Shown one piece after another: positions 36,410 to 46,563 of a DNA stretch of 64,000 nt. Source of the DNA: Pleurodeles waltl (taxonomy: Eukaryota > Chordata > Amphibia > Caudata > Salamandridae); assembly GCF_031143425.1 (NCBI RefSeq), contig NC_090438.1, positions 779,723,138-779,787,137 on the forward strand. The letters are read 5' to 3'. The translations under genes were made by a program, and so were the position numbers. Positions within the stretch are counted from its first letter, which is position 1, and every line of letters begins with the position of its first letter. The notes beneath the pieces were generated by a model that was not told where the DNA came from, searched no databases, and was given only the letters and a program-made list of their open reading frames with translations.

Positions 36410-38818
36410 ATGTCTAGCACAGATGTGACTGTGGTGGAACTCGACACCACACCTTACCTCCATCTTAAGATGAGGGAGCTAAGGTCACTCTGTAAAATAA
36501 AGAAAATAACAATGGGCCCCAAACCTACCAAAATACAGCTCCAGGAGCTTTTGGCAGAGTTTGAAAAGGCCCACCCCTCTGAGGGTGGCAACTCAGAGGA
36601 AGAGGATAGTGACTTGGAGGACAATTCCCCCCTACCAGTCCTATCTAGGGAGAACAGGGTCCCTCAAACCCTGACTCCAAAAATAATAGTCAGAGATGCT
36701 GGTTCCCTCACAGGAGAGACCAACACCTCTGAAATCACTGAGGATAGCCCCAGTGAAGAGGACATCCAGTTAGCCAGGATGGCCAAAAGATTGGCTTTGG
36801 AAAGACAGATCCTAGCCATAGAGAGGGAAAGACAAGAGATGGGCCTAGGACCCATCAATGGTGGCAGCAATATAAATAGGGTCAGAGATTCTCCTGACAT
36901 GTTGAAAATCCCTAAAGGGATTGTAACTAAATATGAAGATGGTGATGACATCACCAAATGGTTCACAGCTTTTGAGAGGGCTTGTGTAACCAGAAAAGTG
37001 AACAGATCTCACTGGGGTGCTCTCCTTTGGGAAATGTTCACAGGAAAGTGTAGGGATAGACTCCTCACACTCTCTGGACAAGATGCAGAATCTTATGACC
37101 TCATGAAGGGTACCCTGATTGAGGGCTTTGGATTCTCCACTGAGGAGTATAGAATTAGATTCAGGGGGGCTCAAAAATCCTCGAGCCAGACCTGGGTTGA
37201 TTTTGTAGACTACTCAGTAAAAACACTAGATGGTTGGTTAACTGGAAATGAAGTGTGTGACTATGTTGGGCTTTATAATTTGTTTATGAAAGAACACATT
37301 TTAAGTAACTGCTTCAATGAAAAGTTGCATCAGTATCTGGTAGACCTAGGTCCAATTTCTCCCCAAGAATTGGGAAAGAAGGCAGACCACTGGGTCAAGA
37401 CTAGGGTAACCAAAACTTCCACTGGGGGTGACCAAAAGAAAGGGGTTACAAAAACTCCCCAGGAGAAAGTGGGTGACACTAGAAACAAAGAAAAAGAGTC
37501 CTCTGTAGGCCCCCAAAAACCAGAACAGGTGGGTGGGCCCCAAGACACAACCCAAAACAAAGGTGGGTACCAGGGTAAGAACTGGGATGCCACTAAGGCA
37601 TGGTGCCACAACTGTAAACAGTCTGGGCACCACACCAAGGACACTTCTTGTCCCAAAAACAAACCCCAGAACAAAATTCCAGGGGTAACCAGTGTAGCCA
37701 TTGGAGATGACTCCTCAGATGAGGAGGTCTTCATAGCTTTCAACTGGAAAATGGGCCCAACAGGTGAGTTGGAGATTCCAGAGGGAAGTAGACACTTCCA
37801 CCACCTACAGGTGAATGGAATCCCAGCCACTGCCCTGAGAGACACTTGTGCCAGTCACACTATTGTGCATGACAGGCTGGTGCTCTCAAACCAGTACATC
37901 CCAGGTGAGATGGCCAGAGTAAGAGTTAGCCCAGACAGGGTCACTAATAGGCCTGTGGCTCTTGTGCCCATAGAAGTGGGTGGAACTTTTAGCTGGAGAA
38001 GGGTGGTAGTCAGTACAGACCTCCCCCTTGATTGTCTCCTTGGAAATGACTACCCAGAGGTTAGTCAGAGCCTAAGAGAAGAACTGGTCCAGGGCCAGTC
38101 CTCTCCCAAGGATTCTGGAGTGCCTGCCTCTGCAGTAAATGCAAGTAGGCCCCAGAGGAAAAAGAAAAGGAAACAGAGTAGGAAAGGTGGACAACCTTTA
38201 GCCAAGGTTCCAGCAAGCCAAGGAGATTCTGCTCCAGTAGGGGAGAACTCCAAAAATGGCTCTGATAAAGTCCAACCTGACCCACAAGAAGTCCTGGCTA
38301 GTCAGGCAACTGTTAAGCCTGAGTGGGTGGCTCCTCAGCTAACAGAAGAAAGAGTAGAAGAAGGGTGTTTACTACAAGATGTGGTAACCCCCCACTCTAA
38401 TACAGCAGACAGGCACCCTGAACCCAAAGAAGCCTGTAACTTAGCCCCTTCCCTTGTAGGTGAAGAGCTAAAGGTGTGGTTCTGGGCACTGACAGCTGTC
38501 AGTGGCCTCTGCTGGGTGTTAGCCTTTATGGCTGCACTATCCTTGGCATGGTGGTCTGACCCCATGCCAAATAACAAGTTAGGCCCCCTGACCCTGTTGG
38601 TCATGGTGGGGTTACTCCAGCTCTGGGTAACCTCTTTGGGTGAGCTAGGGGTGACCCTGGCTAAGATAAGATTAGCAGAGGTGGATACCTCTGACCTCAA
38701 AATAGAGAGAATGGGTGAAGACATAAAAAGCACAGACAAGAGGCAGTTCAGACTAGGTCCTATCACTGTGGAAGTGGGTCAGTTCCCCAGAGGGAATGAC
38801 CTGAACAGGAGGATGTAA
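36410..38818 (+). CDS. gag: Gag-protease polyprotein with C-terminal membrane segments
   Basis: This intact ORF has 802 codons. Residues 17-52 resemble a SAP-like helix pair (LHLKMRELRSLCKIKKI...LQELLAEFE). Residues 60-120 are acidic. Residues 165-332 are capsid-like, and 245-332 resemble the SCAN domain fold region (YRIRFRGAQK...WVDFVDYSVKTLDGWL...ILSNCFNEKLHQYL). A zinc knuckle has C399, C402, H407 or H408 and C414. The protease region at 465-560 keeps the LLGND block but has D478-T479-C480 instead of Asp-Thr/Ser-Gly. A basic linker follows. Two hydrophobic segments lie at about 688-715 and 725-752, then a 50-residue charged tail. Gag builds the particle; the cysteine in the active-site triad suggests weak or no protease activity. 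The start is the first ATG after the leader and keeps the SAP-like motif. The membrane segments are foreign to ordinary Ty3/gypsy gag-pol and may derive from a downstream env-like ORF joined by deletion. Confidence 0.9.
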   Translation: MSSTDVTVVELDTTPYLHLKMRELRSLCKIKKITMGPKPTKIQLQELLAEFEKAHPSEGGNSEEEDSDLEDNSPLPVLSRENRVPQTLTPKIIVRDAGSLTGETNTSEITEDSPSEEDIQLARMAKRLALERQILAIERERQEMGLGPINGGSNINRVRDSPDMLKIPKGIVTKYEDGDDITKWFTAFERACVTRKVNRSHWGALLWEMFTGKCRDRLLTLSGQDAESYDLMKGTLIEGFGFSTEEYRIRFRGAQKSSSQTWVDFVDYSVKTLDGWLTGNEVCDYVGLYNLFMKEHILSNCFNEKLHQYLVDLGPISPQELGKKADHWVKTRVTKTSTGGDQKKGVTKTPQEKVGDTRNKEKESSVGPQKPEQVGGPQDTTQNKGGYQGKNWDATKAWCHNCKQSGHHTKDTSCPKNKPQNKIPGVTSVAIGDDSSDEEVFIAFNWKMGPTGELEIPEGSRHFHHLQVNGIPATALRDTCASHTIVHDRLVLSNQYIPGEMARVRVSPDRVTNRPVALVPIEVGGTFSWRRVVVSTDLPLDCLLGNDYPEVSQSLREELVQGQSSPKDSGVPASAVNASRPQRKKKRKQSRKGGQPLAKVPASQGDSAPVGENSKNGSDKVQPDPQEVLASQATVKPEWVAPQLTEERVEEGCLLQDVVTPHSNTADRHPEPKEACNLAPSLVGEELKVWFWALTAVSGLCWVLAFMAALSLAWWSDPMPNNKLGPLTLLVMVGLLQLWVTSLGELGVTLAKIRLAEVDTSDLKIERMGEDIKSTDKRQFRLGPITVEVGQFPRGNDLNRRM

Positions 38819-38935
38819 GGCAGAGTAGGCCCTGCAACAAACCAGCCATTTCCTCTACTCTTCCTCGCCTGACAGACTAGGAAGACTCTTCCAGCGTTGG
38901 CTGAGTCTCCTGGCCTGTGGGCTGGGGGGGGCTTG
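38819..38935 (+). other. 3' untranslated interior and polypurine tract
   Basis: Ends in GTGGGCTGGGGGGGGCTTG immediately before the 3' LTR, a purine-rich tract in the position where plus-strand synthesis is primed. Confidence 0.75.
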
Positions 38936-41621
38936 TGTAAAGAAATGGCTCCCTGTTGCAGTTACCCCCCACTTTTTGCCTGATACTGATGCTGACTTGA
39001 CTGAGAAGAGTGCTGGGACCCTGCTAACCAGGCCCCAGCACCAGTGTTCCTTCACCTAAAATGTACCATTGTATCCACAATTGGCACACCCTGGCATTCA
39101 TATAAGTCCCTTGTAACTGGTACTTCTAGTACCAAGGGCCCTGATGCCAAGGAAGGTCTCTAAGGGCTGCAGCATGTCTTATGCCACCCTAGAGACCCCT
39201 CACTCAGCACAGACACACTGCTTACAAGCCTGTGTGTGCTAGTGAGAACAAAATGAGTAAGTCGACATGGCACTCCCCTCAGGGTGCCATGCCAGCCTCT
39301 CACTGCCTATGCAGTATAGGTAAGACACCCCTCTAGCAGGCCTTACAGCCCTAAGGCAGGGTGCACTATACCATAGGTGAGGGTACCAGTGCATGAGCAT
39401 GGTACCCCTACAGTGTCTAAACAAAACCTTAGACATTGTAAGTGCAGGGTAGCCATAAGAGTATATGGTCTGGGAGTTTGTCAAACACGAACTCCACAGC
39501 ACCATAATGGCTACACTGAAAACTGGGAAGTTTGGTATCAAACTTCTCAGCACAATAAATGCACACTGATGCCAGTGTACATTTTATTGTAAAATACACC
39601 CCAGAGGGCACCTTAGAGGTGCCCCCTGAAACTTAACCGACTATCTGTGTAGGCTGACTAGTTTTAGCAGCCTGCCACAAACCGAGACATGTTGCTGGCC
39701 CCATGGGGAGAGTGCCTTTGTCACTCTGAGGCCAGTAACAAAGCCTGCACTGGGTGGAGATGCTAACACCTCCCCCAGGCAGGAATTGTCACACCTGGCG
39801 GTGAGCCTCAAAGGCTCACCTCCTTTGTGCCAACCCAGCAGGACACTCCAGCTAGTGGAGTTGCCCGCCCCCTCCGGCCAGGCCCCACTTTTGGCGGCAA
39901 GGCCGGAGAAAATAATGAGAAAAACAAGGAGGAGTCACTGGCCAGTCAGGACAGCCCCTAAGGTGCCCTGAGCTGAAGTGACTCTAACTTTTAGAAATCC
40001 TCCATCTTGCAGATGGAGGATTCCCCCAATAGGGTTAGGATTGTGACCCCCTCCCCTTGGGAGGAGGCACAAAGAGGGTGTACCCACCCTCAGGGCTAGT
40101 AGCCATTGGCTACTAACCCCCCAGACCTAAACACGCCCTTAAATTTAGTATTTAAGGGCTACCCTGAACCCTAGAAAATTAGATTCCTGTAACTACAAGA
40201 AGAAGGACTGCCTAGCTGAAAACCCCTGCAGCGGAAGACCAGAAGACGACAACTGCCTTGGCTCCAGAAACTCACCGGCCTGTCTCCTGCCTTCCAAAGA
40301 TCCTGCTCCAGCGACGCCTTCCAAAAGGGACCAGCGACCTCGACATCCTCTGAGGACTGCCCCTGCTTCGAAAAGACAAGAAACTCCCGAGGACAGCGGA
40401 CCTGCTCCAAGAAAAGCTGCAACTTTGTTTCCAGCAGCTCCAAAGAACCCTGCAAGCTCCCCGCAAGAAGCGTGAGACTTGCAACACTGCACCCGGCGAC
40501 CCCGACTCGGCTGGTGGCGATCCAACACCTCAGGCAGGACCCCAGGACTACTCTAAGACTGTGAGTACAAAAACCTGTCCCCCCTGAGCCCCCACAGCGC
40601 CGCCTGCAGAGGGAATCCCGAGGCTTCCCCTGACCGCGACTCTTTGAACCTAAAGTCCCGACGCCTGGGAGGGACCCTGCACCCGCAGCCCCCAGGACCT
40701 GAAGGACCGGACTTTCACTGGAGAAGTGACCCCCAGGAGTCCCTCTCCCTTGCCCAAGTGGAGGTTTCCCCGAGGAATCCCCCCCTTGCCTGCCTGCAGC
40801 GCTGAAGAGATCCCGAGATCTCTCATAGACTAACATTGCGAACCCGACGCTTGTTTCTACACTGCACCCGGCCGCCCCCGCGCCGCTGAGGGTGAAATTT
40901 CTGTGTGGACTTGTGTCCCCCCCGGTGCCCTACAAAACCCCCCTGGTCTGCCCTCCGAAGACGCGGGTACTTACCTGCAAGCAGACCGGAACCGGGGCAC
41001 CCCCTTCTCTCCATTCTAGCCTATGCGTTTTGGGCACCACTTTGAACTCTGCACCTGACCGGCCCTGAGCTGCTGGTGTGGTGACTTTGGGGTTGCTCTG
41101 AACCCCCAACGGTGGGCTACCTTGGACCAAGAACTAAGCCCTGTAAGTGTCTTACTTACCTGGTAAAACTAACAAAAACTTACCTCCCCCAGGAACTGTG
41201 AAAATTGCACTAAGTGTCCACTTTTAAAACAGCTATTTGTCAATAACTTGTAAAGTATACATGCAATTTTTATGATTTGAAGTTCCTAAAGTACTTACCT
41301 GCAATACCTTTCGAATGAGATATTACATGTGGAATTTGAACCTGTGGTTCTTAAAATAAACTAAGAAAAGATATTTTTCTATATAAAAACCTATTGGCTG
41401 GATTTGTCTCTGAGTGTGTGTACCTCATTTATTGTCTTGTGTATGTACAACAAATGCTTAACACTACTCCTTGGATAAGCCTACTGCTCGACCACACTAC
41501 CACAAAATAGAGCATTAGTATTATCTATTTTTACCACTATTTTACCTCTAAGGGGAACCCTTGGACTCTGTGCATGCTATTCCTTACTTTGAAATAGCAC
41601 ATACAGAGCCAACTTCCTACA
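38936..41621 (+). repeat. 3' LTR of the gag-protease element
   Basis: Same length as the 5' LTR (2686 bp) and identical to it by eye apart from position 39197 (C, versus A at 33721). Ends CCAACTTCCTACA at 41621, followed by the GCATG duplication. Confidence 0.95.
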
Positions 41622-41626
41622 GCATG

Positions 41627-42604
41627 TGTATAGGGTGTTGTGGCAGACTGTGTTAAACACAGCTGAGAAGTCCAGGAGGATGAGGGCTGCCATTTCGCCA
41701 TTGTCAAGTATGGTCCTGATATCGTTGGTGGCGGCAATGAAGGCAGTTCTGTGGTATGGAATCCGGATTGGGATGGGTCCAGGCTGGTGTTCTCCTTGAG
41801 GAAACGGGTCAGTTGTTTGTTGACAGTTTTCTCTGACTTTGGCCTGGAAGGGGAGCAGGGAGATGGGCCGGAAGTTCTTGAGGTCCTTTGGGTCCGCCTT
41901 GGGTTTCTCGAGGATGGTGTTGATCTCTACATGTTTCCAGCTCTCTGGGAAGGTGGTGGTCTTGAAGGAACTGCTGGTGAACTTCTGGAGTTGGGGTGCG
42001 ATGACGGAGCTTGCTTTGTTGAAGATGTGGTGAGGGGAGGGGTCGGATGGTGAGCAGGAGTGTATGGTGTTCGTGAATTTGATGGTGTCATCGTGGGTCC
42101 AACAGAGCAGGAGGCTGGTGGGTGGTGAGCTGTCACGGATGTCTGTGACGTTTGAGAGCTCCTTCGTGATATTGAAGAGCTCCTTGTAGCTGTGTGCCTT
42201 GTTGTCGATGCGTTCTTTGAAGGCGGTTTTCTTGGCTGTTCGGATGAGTTGGTAGTGTCTGCAGATGGCATTCTTGAAGGCTGTGTGGTTATCTGGTGTC
42301 TGATCTTGGCGCCAATTCTTCTCGAGTCTTCGGCATGTTTGCTTGGAATCTTGGAGATCGGCGGTGAACCAGAAGGCCTTTCTGTCAGTGCATCCGTTAG
42401 GTTTTTTGATTAGGGCAAAAGTGTTGGCACAGTTGTCGATCCATTGCCTGAGTTTGTGGGCTTCTGTGTCAGTGTCGGTGGTGTAGATTGGTGGGTTCCG
42501 GGAGTGGGTCAGTTGGTCTTCGGTGATCTTGTTCCATCTGCGCTGGGGAATCTGTTTTAGGTGATGGTGTGTTGTGGGTTTCTTGAAGGAGACCAAAACC
42601 AAGA
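41627..42604 (-). pseudogene. L2/CR1-type LINE, 5' part (RT N-terminal half)
   Basis: Minus-strand ORF sequence from 42600 down to 41627 reads WWFTAD-like AFWFTADLQDSKQTCRRLEK, then a SYKELFNITKELSNV block. Next comes FPESWKHVEINTILEKPKAD, DLKNFRPISLLPF and ILLDFSAVFNTVCHNTL. These are the linker and RT blocks 1-4 of Jockey-superfamily LINEs. The coding sequence is interrupted exactly at the LTR element (TSD GCATG) and resumes at 33459. An out-of-frame stretch near REN...PFPQGEHQ shows at least one indel. The LINE is 5'-truncated at about 42604, where it meets old LTR 'd'. Confidence 0.85.
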
Positions 42605-43027
42605 TGGTGGAGCACTTCTTCGAGTGTCCACCTCGTATACCCTACCTGAGGGTTTGTGGTTAGCCCAGGGGTTATACGTGCCTACTGACTATCTAATTTT
42701 CCACCCTTTCCTGGTGCGAAATGGGTCTCGGGCAAGGGTGGCGTCACCCAGGACTGGCATAGCTGGGGTGTTGCATACCAAAGGCAGGTCTTTGAAGATT
42801 CCAGTCTTGGTATGCATATCTGCTAGCTATCCTGATGGGTTGTAACGCCCCTCTCTGGAGCAGGGATTGTTTCTGGCATGGAATCTCACCTCCAGGGGGT
42901 CAAAAATGTCTGGTGATGGCAGACTGGACAAAACTAGTCAGTCAGCATACCAACAGACTGGTGGAGTGCAGGGGGCACATCTAAGGTGCCCTCTGGGTGC
43001 GCATCAGCATAAACCAGAGGCTGACAT
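42605..43027 (-). repeat. Old LTR 'd', fragment 2 of 3
   Basis: Resembles the stretch between the 34535-type hairpin and the AATAAA region of the main LTR family. The landmark AACTAGTCAGTCAGCATACC, then CAGGGGGCACATCTAAGGTG, matches the LTRs' AACTAGTCAGCCTACAC and GGGGGCACCTCTAAGGTGCC. Cut at 43027 by LTR 'c'. Confidence 0.75.
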
Positions 43028-43869
43028 TGTAGGAAAGTACCCTTTTTTTTGGCATGGTTACCTGTACTTTTTGCCTGATGTCAGCATGATTTGACTGTGT
43101 TCACTGGGATCCTGCCAATCAGGACCCCAGTGACTCCCTCTAAATTTGGTTGTTAATGACATACAACACCACACAATTGGCATACTGGTGCCCCCATGTA
43201 AGTCCCTAGTACATAGTACCCAGTGCCCAGGGCATTGGGACACCTGTGATTTCCCATGGGCTGCAGCATGTATTATGCCACCCACAGGAGCCCATTCAAA
43301 ATGTGTCTGCAGGCCTACCATTGCTGCCTGCATGAAAAGGTGCATATGCACCCTTTCACTACTGGTCACTGCAAGTCACTCCTATGGTAGACCCTATTAG
43401 CCCAGAGGGCAGGGTGCAAGTACCTGTGTATGAGGGCACCCCTGCATGAGCAGAGGTCCCCTAGGAACTAAAGCTCCATTTTCCTTGACTTGGTAAGTGC
43501 AGGGAAAGCCATTTTACCAGTGTACTGGACACCGGTCACTACCTGTGTCCAGCTACATAATGGTAACTCCGAAACTGGGCATGTTTGGCATCAAAATGTA
43601 GGCATCATACCCCAATACTGTTGCCAGTATTGGTTTATGATTCCATGTACTCTGGGGGGGACTCCTTAGAAGACCCCCAGCATTGCTCCTTCCAGTCTTC
43701 TGGGGTTTTCTGGGCAGCCAATGCTGCTGCCACCCTTCAGACAGGTTTCTGTCCTTCTGCTGCTTGACCAGCTCAGGCCCAGGAAGGCAGAACAAAGGAT
43801 TTCCTTTGGGAGGAGGAGGCAACACTCTCTCCCTTTGGAAATAGGTGTTGCATGGCTTGGGAGGGGTAG
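43023..43869 (+). repeat. LTR 'c', first part (solo LTR, TSD GACAT/GTCAT)
   Basis: Starts TGTAGGAAAGTACCC at 43028; GACAT precedes it (43023-43027). It is a separate, related LTR family: its beginning follows the same plan as the LTR at 33460 (ACTTTTTGCCTGATGTCAGC, then GGATCCTGCCAATCAGGACC). It continues after the inserted LTR 'b' at 49211. Confidence 0.8.
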
Positions 43870-43899
43870 TGTAAGGAAATGCCTCCTTGGCATGGTTAC
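43865..43899 (+). repeat. LTR 'b', first 30 bp, with TSD GGTAG
   Basis: GGTAG (43865-43869) precedes TGTAAGGAAATGCCTCCTTG at 43870. Only 30 bp of LTR 'b' lie here before LTR 'a' interrupts it; the rest resumes at 46569. GGTAG recurs at 49206-49210 after its end. Confidence 0.93.
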
Positions 43900-46563
43900 T
43901 GTAAAGAAATGGCTCCCTGTTGCAGTTACCCCCCACTTTTTGCCTGATACTGATGCTGACTTGACTGAAGTGTGCTGGGACCCTGCTAACCAGGCCCCAG
44001 CACCAGTGTTCTTTCACCTAAAATGTACCATTGTTTCCACAATTGGCACACCCTGGCATCCAGATAAGTCCCTTGTAACTGGTACCTTTGGTACCAAGGG
44101 CCCTGATGCCAGGGAAGGTCTCTAAGGGCTGCAGCATGTATTATGCCACCCTAGAGACCCCTCACTCAGCACAGACACACTGCTTACAAGCCTGTGTGTG
44201 CTAGTGAGAACAAAATGAGTAAGTCGACATGGCACTCCCCTCAGGGTGCCATGCCAGCCTCTCACTGCCTATGCAGTATAGGTAAGACACCCCTCTAGCA
44301 GGCCTTACAGCCCTAAGGCAGGGTGCACTATACCATAGGTGAGGGTACCAGTGCATGAGCACTGTGCCCCTACAGTGTCTAAGCAAAACCTTAGACCTTG
44401 TAAGTGCAGGGTAGCCATAAGAGTATATGGTCTGGGAGTCTGTTTTACACGAACTCCACAGCACCATAATGGCTACACTGAAAACTGGGAAGTTTGGTAT
44501 CAAACTTCTCAGCACAATAAATGCACACTGATGCCAGTGTACATTTTATTGTAAAATACACCACAGAGGGCACCTTAGAGGTGCCCCCTGAAACTTAACC
44601 AACTATCTGTGTAGGCTGACTGGTTCCAGCAGCCTGCCACACTAGAGACATGTTGCTGGCCCCATGGGGAGAGTGCCTTTGTCACTCTGAGGCCAGTAAC
44701 AAAGCCTGCACTGGGTGGAGATGCTAACACCTCCCCCAGGCAGGAGCTGTAACACCTGGCGGTGAGCCTCAAAGGCTCACCCCTTTGTCACAGCCCAGCA
44801 GGGCACTCCACCTCCGGCCACGGCCCCCACTTTTGGCGGCAAGGCTGGAGGGAACAAAGAAAGCAACAAGGAGGAGTCACTGGCCAGTCAGGACAGCCCC
44901 TAAGGTGTCCTGAGCTGAGGTGACTCTAACTTTTAGAAATCCTCCATCTTGCAGATGGAGGATTCCCCCAATAGGGTTAGGATTGTGACCCCCTCCCCTT
45001 GGGAGGAGGCACAAAGAGGGTGTACCCACCCTCAGGGCTAGTAGCCATTGGCTACTAACCCCCCAGACCTAAACACGCCCTTAAATTTAGTATTTAAGGG
45101 CTACCCTGAACCCTAGAAAATTAGATTCCTGCAACAACAAGAAGGACTGCCTAGCTGAAAACCCCTGCAGAGGAAGACCAGAAGACAACAACTGCCTTGG
45201 CTCCAGAAACTCACCGGCCTGTCTCCTGCCTTCCAAAGAACTCTGCTCCAGCGACGCCTTCCAAAGGGACCAGCGACCTCTGAATCCTCTGAGGACTGCC
45301 CTGCTTCGACGACGACAAGAAACTCCCGAGGACAGCGGACCTGCTCCAAAAAGACTGCAACTTTATCCAAAGGAGCAGCTTTAAAGAACCCTGCAATCTC
45401 CCCGCAAGAAGCGTGAGACTTGCAACACTGCACCCGGCGACCCCGACTCGGCTGGTGGAGAACCAACACCTCAGGGAGGACCCCCGGACTACTCTACGAC
45501 TGTGAGTACCAAAACCTGTCCCCCCTGAGCCCCCACAGCGCCGCCTGCAGAGGGAATCCCGAGGCTTCCCCTGACGGCGACTCTCTGAAACCTAAGTCCC
45601 GACGCCTGGAAAAGACCCTGCACCCGCAGCCCCCAGGACCTGAAGGACTGGACTTTCACTGCAGAAGTGACCCCCAGGAGTCCCTCTCCCTTGCCCAAGT
45701 GGAGGTTTCCCCGAGGAAGCCCCCCTTGCCTGCCTGCAGCGCTGAAGAGATCCCTTGATCTCCCATTGACTTACATTGCGAACCCGACGCTTGTTCTAAC
45801 ACTGCACCCGGCCGCCCCCGCGCCGCTGAGGGTGAAAAGTCTGTGTGGGCTTGTGTCCCCCCCCGGTGCCCTACAAAACCCCCCTGGTCTGCCCTCCGAA
45901 GACGCGGGTACTTACCTGCAAGCAGACCGGAACCGGGGCACCCCCTTCTCTCCATTCTAGCCTATGCGTTTTGGGCACCACTTTGAACTCTGCACCTGAC
46001 CGGCCCGGAGCTGCTGGTGTGGTGACTTTGGGGTTGCTCTGAACCCCCAACGGTGGGCTACCTTGGACCAAGAACTGAACCCTGTAAGTGTCTTACTTAC
46101 CTGGTAAAACTAACAAAAACTTACCTCCCCCAGGAACTGTGAAAATTGCACTAAGTGTCCACTTTTTAAATAGCTATTTGTGAATAAATTGAAAAGTATA
46201 CATGCAATTGAAATGATTCAAAGTTCCTAATGTACTTACCTGCAATACCTTTCAAACAAGATATTACATGTTAAATTTGAACCTGTGGTTCTTAAAATAA
46301 ACTAAGAAAGGATATTTTTCTATAACAAAACCTATTGGCTGGATTTGTCTCTGAGTGTGTGTACCTCATTTATTGTCTATATGTATGTACAACAAATGCT
46401 GAACACTACTCCTTGGATAAGCCTACTGCTCGACCACACTACCACAAAATAGAGCATTAGTATTATCTATTTTTACCACTATTTTACCTCTAAGGGGAAC
46501 CCTTGGACTCTGTGCATGCTATTCCTTACTTTGAAATAGCACATACAGAGCCAACTTCCTACA
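43900..46563 (+). mobile_element. LTR 'a': innermost solo LTR, TSD GTTAC
   Basis: The LTR is 2664 bp, starting TGTAAAGAAATGGCTCCCTG like the young element at 33460 and ending CCAACTTCCTACA. GTTAC occurs at 43895-43899 and 46564-46568. Removing 43900-46568 restores LTR 'b' without a gap, showing this was the last insertion of the nest. Confidence 0.95.

Larger units (their letters stand above)
33455..41626 (+). mobile_element. Young gag-protease-only LTR retrotransposon
   Basis: The element spans 33460-41621 (8162 bp) and is flanked by the target duplication GCATG (33455-33459 and 41622-41626). Both LTRs are 2686 bp; I noticed one difference by eye (33721 A versus 39197 C), so insertion is recent. 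The 2.8-kb interior has a leader, one intact 802-codon gag-protease ORF and a purine tract, but no integrase, RT or RNase H. It is therefore non-autonomous and must have been copied by enzymes supplied in trans. It sits inside an L2/CR1-type LINE. Confidence 0.95.
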
